Shown here in pieces: positions 17,297 to 25,841 of a stretch of 64,000 nucleotides of DNA. Under the pieces are notes generated by a model. The model had not been told where the DNA came from, searched no databases, and saw nothing but the letters and a program-made list of their open reading frames with translations. The stretch is from NCBI RefSeq assembly GCF_003313325.1, contig NZ_QMHQ01000002.1:248001-312000 (forward strand). The letters are read 5' to 3'. The DNA comes from Pedobacter namyangjuensis. GTDB lineage: Bacteria > Bacteroidota > Bacteroidia > Sphingobacteriales > Sphingobacteriaceae. A program made the translations under genes and the position numbers. Position 1 is the stretch's first letter, and the number at the start of each line of letters is the position of its first letter.

Positions 17297-17346
17297 ATAG
17301 TCGCAGATGCGCAGATTTTATATCTGAGTTTCTTTGGTATTTTTTG
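17297..17346 (+). repeat. Hairpin repeat copy 2 (decayed)
   Basis: Shares CGCAGATGCGCAGATTTT and ATCTGAGTTT with 17040-17090 but carries substitutions that break the outer stem. It is part of the repeat cluster before the erythromycin-esterase-like gene. Confidence 0.5.
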
Positions 17347-17503
17347 TTCAATAATCCGTCATTGCGAGGCCGTGTTGGACTAGAGCGAGCAATGTTAATC
17401 TCACTTTATGAATTATTATTTCAAATTATTTACAGTAAATCGATTCTGTTAAAGCTTGTTAATATTTTTAGTATATCATTCTTGCTGTGTAGATTTAAAC
17501 AAA

Positions 17504-18766
17504 ATGAAATCCATGTCTAAAAATTTACTCGTTCTATTTTTTATCTTTATTACATTGCAAACCTATGGGCAAAAGAAGATTAAAGACTTTGTTGAGAAAA
17601 ACATAAATACAATTAGAACCATTGAACCAGACTCTTTAGATTTTAGCGATCTTGAAGTATTTGGAAAAGCTATTGACGATTCGAAAATAGTAATGTTGGG
17701 TGAACAAGATCATGGAGATGCACCAACATTTTTAGCTAAAACCCGTTTAATTAAATACCTGCATGAGAAGAAAGGATTTAATGTTTTGGCTTTTGAAAGC
17801 GATTTTTTCGCACTTAATAATGGCTGGGATAAACTTGAAAAACAAAAGGCAAAAATAGACACATTTTTGCAAAAGAATATTTTTTCTATTTGGACTAACT
17901 GTAAGCAGTGTGATAATTTATTTTATAATTATATTCCTAAAAGTTTTGAAGATAAAAATCCAATAACTATCACAGGTTTTGATAGTCAAGTGCATGGGCA
18001 GCATAGCAATACACTTAAAATATTTATTGATGATTTCTTAAAAGCTAAAGGCATTTCCTTTGTCAATGCAAAATCTTATCAAAGTTCATTTTTGCCATTT
18101 ATAGATTCAACTAGAATAAGTAAAGATTTAGCCAAGCACCGACTGTTTATCAATCAAATTGACACCATATTTAATCAGCTTCCCAAAAGTTTGGAAGGAA
18201 GTTTTGAATTTTTGGTTTTACATAATTTACAGGAAAGCTGTAAGAGTAGTATTTCTTTTTTAACTAAAGGAAAAGATTATATGGAAATAAGGGATCGGCA
18301 AATGGCTGAAAATTTAAAATGGTTGGTAAATAATAAATTTCCAAATCAAAAGATTATTGTTTGGGCACATAGTGAGCATATACTTAAAAATAAGAATTTA
18401 ATTAAACCTGTTTTCAGTAATGAAAATTGGACAAACATGGGGCATTTTTTCACAAGAGATAGCCTGCTAAATTCACAAACTTATATATTAGGTTTTAGCT
18501 CAAAATTAGGAACAGCAGGAAGGATTACGAACCCAAAAACTTATAATGTATCTTCCCTGAAAAAAAATAGTTTTGAAACTTGGATAGATGATCATACTAA
18601 ATATGCTTTTATAGACTTTAAAAAAATTAGAGGATTAAGTCCAAAGTCAACGGAATATTTTAACATGAAAGGCAAACACCATGGTTACAATGAGGCTGTT
18701 TGGATCGAGGTTTTTGATGGAATATTTTACATTCGTGATATGTATCCGTGCGAAAAAATTAAATAA
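17504..18766 (+). CDS. Erythromycin esterase family protein, exported
   Basis: 420-aa protein of the erythromycin-esterase (EreA/EreB-like) superfamily. A signal peptide (about 1-23, ending TYGQ) points to the periplasm. Family motifs include LGEQDHGDAPTF (about 64-75), VLAFESDFF (about 94-102) and VWAHSEHI (about 285-292). Together these supply the His and Glu residues that characterise the family active site. True macrolide esterases are only a small part of this superfamily, and many exported Bacteroidota members have unknown substrates, so resistance should not be assumed. I chose the ATG at 17504, because the longer frame begins with TTG at 17456 and its extra residues spoil the signal peptide. 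The gene stands alone between two spacers full of decayed repeats. Confidence 0.8.
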   Translation: MKSMSKNLLVLFFIFITLQTYGQKKIKDFVEKNINTIRTIEPDSLDFSDLEVFGKAIDDSKIVMLGEQDHGDAPTFLAKTRLIKYLHEKKGFNVLAFESDFFALNNGWDKLEKQKAKIDTFLQKNIFSIWTNCKQCDNLFYNYIPKSFEDKNPITITGFDSQVHGQHSNTLKIFIDDFLKAKGISFVNAKSYQSSFLPFIDSTRISKDLAKHRLFINQIDTIFNQLPKSLEGSFEFLVLHNLQESCKSSISFLTKGKDYMEIRDRQMAENLKWLVNNKFPNQKIIVWAHSEHILKNKNLIKPVFSNENWTNMGHFFTRDSLLNSQTYILGFSSKLGTAGRITNPKTYNVSSLKKNSFETWIDDHTKYAFIDFKKIRGLSPKSTEYFNMKGKHHGYNEAVWIEVFDGIFYIRDMYPCEKIK

Positions 18767-19085
18767 ATAAATGAGAGGTAGTTGCAGACTCTAAGGAAAC
18801 CATCCTTCCAAAAGAACCAAGTTTTGTACTATTAAACTTAAGGGTGTTCGTAGCACCGAAGAATAAGGGCTAAAATGGACAGCAGGCATAAGCCAAAAGC
18901 TACTGACATTGTTTTTCTACTTATTTTTTCAATTTGGACCATAATTTTTCCGCTACGCTACTAAAGACAAACGACACAAATGCTGAAATAATGTTGAAAC
19001 ATTCTGAGCGCAAAAATTTATCAAAAACGCTTATAAATTTTATAAATAGAATCCTTCTAAATAGCTAATAGCGTATAAAATACGG
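18767..19085. other. Intergenic region before the paoABC cluster
   Basis: About 320 bases without a gene. GACAGCAGGCATAAGCCAAAA (18879-18899) resembles TACAGCAGGGCAGAGCCAAAA near 5660, which suggests another fragment of the interspersed repeat. The last 150 bases are AT-rich and should contain the promoter of the oxidoreductase operon; no clear TAnnTTTG was identified. Confidence 0.35.
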
Positions 19086-19133
19086 ATGTTAAATAACGAT
19101 ATTAGACAAAGTCTTTTGTTATTTAAACCCACT

Positions 19134-19754
19134 ATGGCCGAACTTGACAATAACCAATCTGGTGATACACGTCGTGATTTCTTGAAGAAAAGCTCGCTTT
19201 TTACAGCGCTATCCTTAACACCGCTAACCGTTTTGAAGGCGGCAGAAGGAAAAGTTGATGAGCGTTTTGCAGAACTTTTTGAGAAAATACCACTTAATTT
19301 AAAAGTAAACAACAAGCCTTATGTGCTAAAAGTTGAACCAAGAGCTACACTTTTGGATTTACTGCGTGAGCAGCTACATTTAACTGGTACAAAAAAAGGT
19401 TGCGACCATGGTCAGTGCGGCGCTTGTACAGTACACGTTGATGGCAAACGAGTGAACTCTTGCCTAAGTTTGGCAGTTATGAACGAGGGCAAAAGCATAA
19501 CCACGATTGAAGGTTTAGCTAAAGGCGATGAACTTCACCCAATGCAAGCAGCATTTATCAAACATGATGGTTTCCAATGTGGCTATTGCACACCCGGACA
19601 AATTATGAGCGCTGTTGCTTGTGTTCGAGAAGGACATGCAAATTCTAAGGAAGAAATTAGAGAATATATGAGCGGGAATATTTGTAGGTGTGGGGCTTAC
19701 CCTAACATAGTTGATGCCATACAAGAAGTTAAGGAGAAGGGAACCGCGATATGA
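19134..19754 (+). CDS. paoA: Periplasmic aldehyde oxidoreductase, [2Fe-2S] subunit
   Basis: 206-aa iron-sulfur subunit of a xanthine-oxidase-family enzyme. A twin-arginine signal (TRRDFLKKSS, about 12-21) followed by a hydrophobic stretch sends the folded complex to the periplasm. The plant-ferredoxin-like domain carries CDHGQCGACTVHVDGKRVNSC for the first [2Fe-2S] cluster. The helical domain has CGYCTPGQ and GNICRCGAYP for the second. This layout matches E. coli PaoA (YagT). An upstream ATG at 19086 is in frame. I prefer 19134 because it gives a normal short n-region before the RR motif. It overlaps the next gene by 4 bases (ATGA), showing tight coupling with the FAD and molybdenum subunits. 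Confidence 0.92.
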   Translation: MAELDNNQSGDTRRDFLKKSSLFTALSLTPLTVLKAAEGKVDERFAELFEKIPLNLKVNNKPYVLKVEPRATLLDLLREQLHLTGTKKGCDHGQCGACTVHVDGKRVNSCLSLAVMNEGKSITTIEGLAKGDELHPMQAAFIKHDGFQCGYCTPGQIMSAVACVREGHANSKEEIREYMSGNICRCGAYPNIVDAIQEVKEKGTAI

Positions 19755-20734
19755 TCAACTTCCAATATTTGAGGGCAAGTGTGGTAAAAATTGCATTGAG
19801 CTTAGTTTCTAAAGATCCGAAAGCAACTTTTATCGCTGGTGGAACCAACTTAATTGATTTGATGAAACGTGGTGTTACTGCACCAGAGAAACTAATTGAC
19901 ATAAATAAGCTGCCACTAGCTCAAATTGAACTTAAAAACAATGTTTTGCATATTGGTGCCATGGTTTCTAACTCGGCATTAGCAGAAGATAGTATAGTTA
20001 AAGAACAATTTCCGCTGTTGGCTTTGGCGTTGCAATCTGGCGCATCTGCACAGTTGAGAAATGTGGCTACTGTTGGCGGAAATATGATGCAACGAACTCG
20101 TTGCGGATATTTTTATGACACCACTATGCCATGCAATAAGCGCCAACCTGGTACTGGTTGTGGAGCTATTGGAGGTTATAATAGAATGCACGCTATTTTC
20201 GGAACTTCAGAAAGTTGCATTGCCGTGCATCCGAGCGATATGTGCGTAGGTTTGGTAGCCTTAGATGCGCAAGTGGTAATTGCCAATGCCAAAGGCGAAA
20301 GAAAAATTAGTTTTGCAGATTTTCACCGTTTACCCGGAAGTACGCCAGAAAAAGATAATAATTTGCAAAAAGGCGAATTAATTGTGAGGCTTGAAATTCC
20401 AACTAATAACTTATATAAGAATTTTCATTATTTGAAAGTAAGAGATCGCTCATCTTACGCTTTTGCATTAGTTTCAGTAGCTGCTGCGTTAGAGATAAGT
20501 CAAGGTATTATTAAAAATGCTCGCTTAGCTATGGGCGGTGTTGCACACAAACCCTGGCGTTTGGTTGAAGCAGAGAATTTTTTGAAAGGCAAAACCGCAA
20601 ATGCAAGTAATTTTGAAGACGCTGCAAGAATTGCCATGTACGGAGCAAAAGGATTTGGAGAAAATGATTTTAAGCTAAAATTAGCGCCTAATTCAATTAT
20701 TGAAGCATTAACTGTTGCAAAAGCTAAAGCCTAA
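19751..20734 (+). CDS. paoB: Periplasmic aldehyde oxidoreductase, FAD subunit
   Basis: 327-aa FAD-binding subunit of the same molybdenum enzyme. The FAD site is visible as FIAGGTNLIDLMK (about 27-39) and TVGGNMMQRTRC (about 107-118). The CO-dehydrogenase flavoprotein C-terminal domain follows (about 220-325). Between the two halves the sequence TRCGYFYDTTMPCNKR...GTGC carries extra cysteines. E. coli PaoB binds an additional [4Fe-4S] cluster with cysteines in this kind of insert, which most family members lack. No signal peptide is seen, so export must be by hitchhiking on the Tat signal of PaoA. It overlaps paoA by 4 bases and shares one base with the start of paoC. Confidence 0.92.
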   Translation: MINFQYLRASVVKIALSLVSKDPKATFIAGGTNLIDLMKRGVTAPEKLIDINKLPLAQIELKNNVLHIGAMVSNSALAEDSIVKEQFPLLALALQSGASAQLRNVATVGGNMMQRTRCGYFYDTTMPCNKRQPGTGCGAIGGYNRMHAIFGTSESCIAVHPSDMCVGLVALDAQVVIANAKGERKISFADFHRLPGSTPEKDNNLQKGELIVRLEIPTNNLYKNFHYLKVRDRSSYAFALVSVAAALEISQGIIKNARLAMGGVAHKPWRLVEAENFLKGKTANASNFEDAARIAMYGAKGFGENDFKLKLAPNSIIEALTVAKAKA

Positions 20735-22854
20735 TGAACTTTTTTGTAGATGAAAACGACCGCGTAGACGGTATAGATAAAGTAACCGGAAAAGCAAAGT
20801 ACTTCGCTGAGTATCAGTTACCCGGATTAACTTATGGTGTTTTGGTTACAAGTAGTATAACCAAAGGGAAAATAACAGGAATTGATACAAAAGCTGCTAA
20901 AAATGCGCCCGGTGTATTAGATGTTTTATCGCATTTAAATAAACCAGTGGCGCCCGGATATGAGCAAGCTGGTGGTTCGCCAATGAAAATATTTTATACT
21001 GATGAAATATTTTTTAACGGTCAGCCCATTGCTTTAGTCGTTGCTGATTCTTTTGAGCGTGCAACTTATGCCGCTTCACTAGTTAAAGTTAGTTATGAAA
21101 AAAGCGCATTTAACACAGACTTTGTAAAAAGTATTAACAACCCAAGCGCAAAAAAACTTCAAGGTCAGCCACCTTATGTTAGGGGCACAGCCGATGCTTA
21201 TAAAACTGCCGAAGTTAAAATTGAGCAGATTTACACAATGCCAATTGAAACCCATAACCCTATGGAACTACACGGGATTATTGCAGATTGGCGCACGAAT
21301 GATCAAGTAACTGTTTACGCAAAAACACAAGGCGTAAAAGCTGCACAGGCAACCATTGCTAACGTTTTTAAAATTCCACAAGAAAATATTCAGGTTAAGT
21401 CTGAATTTGTAGGTGGTGGATTCGGAATGGCATTAAAAACCTGGCCTGTCGAAATCGCCACGGTTATGGCTTCCAAACATTTAAAAAGGCCGGTAAAGTT
21501 GGTTATTACCAGAGATCAGATGTTTACGATGGTAGGTAATCGTCCTTCTGCTTACCAAAAAGTTGGCTTAGGCGCAACAAAGGATGGGAAAATTACAGGA
21601 ATTACGCATACTGCTTTCGGGCAAACTTCAGTTTACGAAAACTTTACAGAAGGTGTAGTAAATATGACAAAGTTTATGTACGACTCTGACAATGTTAATA
21701 CCAATTATTATGTTGTTCCGTTGGATTTAAGTGTGCCAATTTGGATGCGTGGACCAGGAGAAGCAACCGGTGCATTTGCATTGGAAAGTGCTATTGATGA
21801 AATGGCGCATGCGTTGGATATGGATCCGCTGGAGTTTAGAATGAAAAATGACCCGGAACAAGATCCTCAGAAAAAACTTCCCTTTTCAAGTAAAAATATT
21901 AAAGAGGCCTATAAGCTTGGTTCGGCTAAGGTAGGATGGAGTAATAGAAAAAATAAACCTGGCAGTATTACAGAAGGCGCTTGGCAAATTGGATACGGCG
22001 TTAGTATTGGGGTATTTAACGCAAGTAGAGGAAGGGCGACTGTAAAAGGTATTTTAAAAGCTGATGGAACATTGGTTTTGCAAAGTGCTACGAGCGATAT
22101 CGGTCCAGGTACAGGAACAGGAATGGTTTTAATAGCAAGTAAGCTGATGAATATTCCAGTAGAAAAAATCAGTTTTGAACTGGGAGACTCGTCACTACCT
22201 CCGGCACCAAGCCAAGGAGGATCTACAACTTTGTCTACCGTGGGTACTGCTGTTAATGATGTATGCGTTTCGTTAAAATCTACTATCGCAGAATTAGCCG
22301 CAAATGCTAACATGAGCACAACCGCAAACTTTGTTGAGGTATTGAAGAAAAACAATCTGCCAATGATTGAGGTTACAAAACAATCGCAGGCAAATCAACA
22401 AGGCAAAGAATATTCTATGTACTCTTTTTCCATCCACTTTGTGCAAGTAAAGGTTCACAAACTTACAGGCGTGGTCAAGGTAAGTAAAATTGTATCTGTC
22501 GGTGATTCTGGTAAGATTATCAGTCCGAAGACAGCACGAAGCCAAATGGTTGGTGGAGCAGTAGGAGGTATTGGTATGGCTTTGACAGAGGAGGCATTGT
22601 TGGATAATCGCTATGGAAAGTATGTAAATAACAATTTTGCAGACTACCATGTGCCGGTTCACGCAGATGTACCAGAAATTGATGTGATTTTTATAGATAA
22701 ACCAGATTATATCGTTAATCCGATGGGTGCAAAAGGCATGGGAGAAATAGCTTTAATCGGCTTTGCCGGAGCTGTAGCTAACGCCGTATTTAACGCTACC
22801 GGCAAAAGGATTAGAAGTTTGCCAATTACGCCAGATAAAGTATTGGAAGCTTAA
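20734..22854 (+). CDS. paoC: Periplasmic aldehyde oxidoreductase, molybdenum-cofactor subunit
   Basis: 706-aa molybdopterin-binding subunit, which oxidises aldehydes to acids. The small N-terminal domain (about 7-115) starts DRVDGIDKVTGKAKYFAEY. The large domain contains EFVGGGFGMALK (cofactor loop, about 225-236) and WMRGPGEATGAFALESAID (about 333-351). PSQGGSTTLSTVGTAV (about 491-506) and the C-terminal GAKGMGEIALIG, with the catalytic Glu, complete the set. The length and motifs match E. coli PaoC, which uses molybdopterin cytosine dinucleotide. No XdhC/PaoD-type insertion chaperone gene follows in the window. The operon ends with a hairpin at 22866-22897. Confidence 0.93.
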   Translation: MNFFVDENDRVDGIDKVTGKAKYFAEYQLPGLTYGVLVTSSITKGKITGIDTKAAKNAPGVLDVLSHLNKPVAPGYEQAGGSPMKIFYTDEIFFNGQPIALVVADSFERATYAASLVKVSYEKSAFNTDFVKSINNPSAKKLQGQPPYVRGTADAYKTAEVKIEQIYTMPIETHNPMELHGIIADWRTNDQVTVYAKTQGVKAAQATIANVFKIPQENIQVKSEFVGGGFGMALKTWPVEIATVMASKHLKRPVKLVITRDQMFTMVGNRPSAYQKVGLGATKDGKITGITHTAFGQTSVYENFTEGVVNMTKFMYDSDNVNTNYYVVPLDLSVPIWMRGPGEATGAFALESAIDEMAHALDMDPLEFRMKNDPEQDPQKKLPFSSKNIKEAYKLGSAKVGWSNRKNKPGSITEGAWQIGYGVSIGVFNASRGRATVKGILKADGTLVLQSATSDIGPGTGTGMVLIASKLMNIPVEKISFELGDSSLPPAPSQGGSTTLSTVGTAVNDVCVSLKSTIAELAANANMSTTANFVEVLKKNNLPMIEVTKQSQANQQGKEYSMYSFSIHFVQVKVHKLTGVVKVSKIVSVGDSGKIISPKTARSQMVGGAVGGIGMALTEEALLDNRYGKYVNNNFADYHVPVHADVPEIDVIFIDKPDYIVNPMGAKGMGEIALIGFAGAVANAVFNATGKRIRSLPITPDKVLEA

Positions 22855-22865
22855 GTCATTTCATT

Positions 22866-22897
22866 ACGAGCCTGTAATATTTTCTCGTCAGGCTCGT
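22866..22897. terminator. Hairpin between paoC and the YdeI-like gene
   Basis: ACGAGCCTG (22866-22874) and CAGGCTCGT (22889-22897) form a perfect 9-bp stem in the 57-base gap between convergent genes. No clear T-run follows on either strand, so termination is likely from position but not certain. Confidence 0.5.
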
Positions 22898-22911
22898 ATT
22901 GAAATTATGTT

Positions 22912-23568
22912 TTATTTTTCACTTGGATTTTTCTTGCCTAAAGCTAACTTCTCTAAAGCTTTTTTAATCCGCTCATTTCTAGTTTTTTCCTGTTTCGCAG
23001 AAATTACCCATAGCACATATTCTTTACGATTTGAGTAAGAAAGTTTGTGGTAGAAATTTAAAGCGTATACATTCTTTTCTAATTCAGCTAATAAATCAGA
23101 AGGTAACGTAATTATTTTATTTGTAACATCGATGTATTTACCCAAATCGCTATTGGCAATTTCGTTGTTCCCTAATCCCGATTTTTTCATTTCGGTTTCT
23201 GGTTTAATCCTCAAACCCGTCCAAATTTCATCTACGGCCGCAGAACCGCAAGGAGTAAGGCTGTATTTTTTTAAATCATGCCAATTTTGCATAAGATTCA
23301 AATCGCTAGCCAACGCAGATTTTGCTTTTGGATAAAAAATCCAACAAATGGTTTTTGATTTTATTTCTTTCGCATACACACCTAATAGTTGATTAAAATC
23401 GGCTTTATTTCTGGCAAAAATTAAAATTGCGTCTGGTTCATCTACAACAGTTATTACATCAACTTGATCGGCAGATCCAATTATCTCCTCACTATTTTGC
23501 GGTGCATTAACGAGCAGAACTTTGAAACCTTCTTTAATTTGTAGCTTCTTCAAGAAAAGATTATTCAT
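22912..23568 (-). CDS. YdeI/OmdA-type protein
   Basis: 218-aa cytoplasmic protein. The C-terminal part (about 150-215) has the OmdA/YdeI signature: LPSDLLAELEKN, FYHKLSYSNRKEYVLWVISAK and RNERIKKALEKLALGKK. Members of this family have been called bacteriocin-protection or OmpD-associated proteins, but their biochemical role is unclear. The N-terminal part (about 1-110) resembles DUF3052-type domains (GFKVLLVNAPQN, VVDEPDAILIFARNKADF, CWIFYPKAKS). That combination is common in Bacteroidota. It is a single-gene unit convergent with paoC. The function is unknown; only the family assignment is supported. Confidence 0.75.
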   Translation of the reverse strand: MNNLFLKKLQIKEGFKVLLVNAPQNSEEIIGSADQVDVITVVDEPDAILIFARNKADFNQLLGVYAKEIKSKTICWIFYPKAKSALASDLNLMQNWHDLKKYSLTPCGSAAVDEIWTGLRIKPETEMKKSGLGNNEIANSDLGKYIDVTNKIITLPSDLLAELEKNVYALNFYHKLSYSNRKEYVLWVISAKQEKTRNERIKKALEKLALGKKNPSEK

Positions 23569-23614
23569 AATAGGTAAATATATGTCAAATGTATAAAATT
23601 GGTCAAGTTATAAA

Positions 23615-23654
23615 AAAAGAAAAAGCCTCCAATTTCTTGAAGGCCTTTTCTTTT
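23615..23654 (-). terminator. Terminator of the OmpA-family gene
   Basis: AAAAGAAAAAGCCT (23615-23628) pairs with AGGCCTTTTCTTTT (23641-23654) with one mismatch. On the minus strand the stem is followed by a T-rich run. It lies 17 bases after the stop codon of the OmpA-family gene. Confidence 0.8.
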
Positions 23655-23670
23655 ATCTTGTTATATTTTA

Positions 23671-25008
23671 TTAGAATAAACTGAATTCTACACGACGGTT
23701 TTGTTGACGACCATCTGCAGTTTTATTACTAGCAATTGGTTGATCTGGACCGTAACCTGTAGCCTCAATACGAGATGCGTTAGCACCTTGAGATACTAAA
23801 TAAGCTTTTACAGATTCTGCTCTATCTTTAGATAAACGTAAGTTTAATTCTCTAGAGCCAGTAATGTCTGTGTGACCAGCTAATTTTAGGCTGAAGTTTT
23901 TCTCTACTAATAAAGCAGCAACTCTGTTTAAAGTAGTATAAGATTTAGCTCTAATTGTAGATTTGCCTAAATCGAATTCTAAGTTTTTAATAGCTTCATC
24001 AACAACTTTACGATCTGCTTCTGTTACTACTACTTTAGTTTCTTTAACAACTTCTCTCTGTACTTTAATCGGACAACCTGAACCGTCTACAACAGTATTT
24101 GCTGCAGTACCTGGGCATTTGTCAAATTTGTTTGCTACACCATCATTATCGTCATCGCCCATATCTTTCGCATACTGATCTCTGTCTCTCTGTGCATTTT
24201 GTTCTGCTGTAGATAAAGCTCTTCTTAACGCTTCGCTTTCTTCTTTAGATTGCATACGTAAAGCAGCTAATGAGCTGTAGTTTTGCAATTGAGGTTTTTC
24301 TTTGCTTCCTAACGCAAACTCTAAACCAGCGTGAGCGTAGGTAAACTTGTCGTTAGTAGCTCTATTAACTCCATCAAACGTAGATGATTTAACAAAGTTG
24401 ATATCGTAACCTAAATCTAAGTTGATACCTTTAGCAATACCTAATTTAAAACCAATACCTGTTGGTATGTACCATCTTTCATCATAACCTTGATATGTGC
24501 TTGTTGCAGTATTATAGGTTGAAGCATTAGATGACATGTAACCAGCACCGGCTTTAACGTAAGGAATTAACATTGCATTTTCTTGGTTGATACTGATGTT
24601 TGCGATATTGTAAACCGCAGTTACAGCACCAGCCCATTCCATTCTGCTAGCAAAGCCAGAACCAGCTAAATACGTAGGGTTGCCTGAAGCATCTACGCCA
24701 GTTTGTGCTCTTAAGCCTTCTACTTTACCTGCTAAAAATTCAGCCTGGATACCTAAAGAGGGTAAAATCTGTTTCTTAACATAACCTCCGTAACCTAAAT
24801 TTTCTTTAGCGGTTTGGAAGTCTCTAAATTTTCCATCAAACAAAGTTCGAGGAGTGGTTACGCCAGCGTGAACACCTACTGACCATGTACGGAACTGTTG
24901 AGTAGAAAAACGAGAGCCATCAGTTGATGGAGTCTCTTGTGCCATAACTGAACCTGAAATGCCTACTAAGGCCACTAAAAGTGCAGATTTTGTAATTTTA
25001 AAGTTCAT
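23671..25008 (-). CDS. OmpA-family outer membrane protein with TSP3 repeat
   Basis: 445-aa outer-membrane protein. It has a signal peptide (1-23, ending VMAQ) and an N-terminal beta-barrel (about 40-235, with alternating aromatic strands ending FALG). A short helical linker follows (about 240-275). Next comes one thrombospondin type-3 calcium-binding motif (DDDNDGVANKFDKCPGT, about 282-298). The OmpA peptidoglycan-binding domain (about 335-445) has FDLGKSTIR, LAGHTDITGSRELN, ATGYGPDQP and NRRVEF. The protein links the outer membrane to peptidoglycan and is likely abundant. The barrel resembles the major OmpA-like porins of Bacteroidota. Single gene with its own terminator. Confidence 0.92.
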   Translation of the reverse strand: MNFKITKSALLVALVGISGSVMAQETPSTDGSRFSTQQFRTWSVGVHAGVTTPRTLFDGKFRDFQTAKENLGYGGYVKKQILPSLGIQAEFLAGKVEGLRAQTGVDASGNPTYLAGSGFASRMEWAGAVTAVYNIANISINQENAMLIPYVKAGAGYMSSNASTYNTATSTYQGYDERWYIPTGIGFKLGIAKGINLDLGYDINFVKSSTFDGVNRATNDKFTYAHAGLEFALGSKEKPQLQNYSSLAALRMQSKEESEALRRALSTAEQNAQRDRDQYAKDMGDDDNDGVANKFDKCPGTAANTVVDGSGCPIKVQREVVKETKVVVTEADRKVVDEAIKNLEFDLGKSTIRAKSYTTLNRVAALLVEKNFSLKLAGHTDITGSRELNLRLSKDRAESVKAYLVSQGANASRIEATGYGPDQPIASNKTADGRQQNRRVEFSLF

Positions 25009-25205
25009 ATTTTTTGTGTTTTAATAGGTGAGATTTTTTAGTCTCTATATCGGCGTACCTAGAAAAACAATGCCAGAAAATAATAATTCTGTTACAAAGC
25101 GCAAGCTATCAGCGCATTATATAGGAATTTTAATCTGGTTATAATGTTAACGAAATGTTAAAAAACTGTACAGAATAATATACAGTTGTATGAAAATAGG
25201 TGGGT

Positions 25206-25736
25206 TTAAAGCTTCATTTTTGCAAAGAAATCCCATAAAACTATACCGGCAGAAATTACAATATTAAAAGAATGTTTAGTACCAAATTGCGGTATTTCTA
25301 TGCAGCTATCTACGTTTTTCATCACCTCATCGCTAACCCCATTAACTTCGTTTCCAAAAATCAAAGCGTATTTCTTGTCTGTTGTAGGCGTAAAGGTATT
25401 TAACATTGTACTGTTTGCAGCTTGTTCAATAGCTATAATTTCGTATCCCAGATTTCTTAAAGAGCTAATCGCCATGTTAGTATCCTCAAAATGCACCCAA
25501 TCTACAGATTGCGTAGCGCCCAACGCGGTTTTTTCGATTTCTCTGTGTGGTGGGCGAGCGGTAATACCACATAAAATAACCTTTTCAATAGAAAATCCAT
25601 CGCCAGTTCTAAATATAGAGCCTACGTTATGCATACTTCTTACATTATCCAACACTACTACTACAGGCAATTTCTCTTGCGCCTTAAATTCTGCCACGCT
25701 TACACGGTTTAATTCGTCTAATTTTAGTTTTTGCAT
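25206..25736 (-). CDS. TrmH/SpoU-family RNA 2'-O-methyltransferase
   Basis: 176-aa SPOUT-fold methyltransferase that would methylate a ribose 2'-OH in tRNA or rRNA using S-adenosylmethionine. The three family motifs are visible: VLDNVRSMHNVGSIFRTGDGF (motif 1, about 28-48), ALIFGNEVNGVSDEV (motif 2, about 123-137) and IEIPQFGTKHSFNIVISAGI (motif 3, about 146-165), which form the trefoil knot. The protein lacks an extra N-terminal substrate-binding domain, as in short TrmH-like members. Which RNA position it modifies cannot be inferred. Single gene, divergent from galM. Confidence 0.88.
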   Translation of the reverse strand: MQKLKLDELNRVSVAEFKAQEKLPVVVVLDNVRSMHNVGSIFRTGDGFSIEKVILCGITARPPHREIEKTALGATQSVDWVHFEDTNMAISSLRNLGYEIIAIEQAANSTMLNTFTPTTDKKYALIFGNEVNGVSDEVMKNVDSCIEIPQFGTKHSFNIVISAGIVLWDFFAKMKL

Positions 25737-25841
25737 TTAGCAAACTTAAAAAAAATGATTAACATGCATAAAAATGCTACCATTTTAATAAGACAAATAA
25801 GGCATTTAATTGTATTTTAGACCCCAATATTAGAACGATAC

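Larger units (their letters stand above)
16922..17503. other. Intergenic cluster of decayed repeats
   Basis: About 580 bases with no credible gene. Two related units can be seen. The phrase GTCGTCCTAACGGTAGTCGAAG (16962-) recurs as GTCATCCTAAC...GTAGTCGAATG (17236-17282). The hairpin phrase CAGATGCGCAGATTT...TCTGAGTTT occurs at 17048-17075 and 17304-17331. The TCATTGCGAGG...GAGCAATG stretch at 17359-17394 is another common intergenic repeat type. The region separates gltD from the erythromycin-esterase-like gene. Confidence 0.5.

Noticed and set aside
21909..22662. Two minus-strand frames inside paoC
   Set aside because: Both are shadows of the conserved molybdenum subunit on the other strand.
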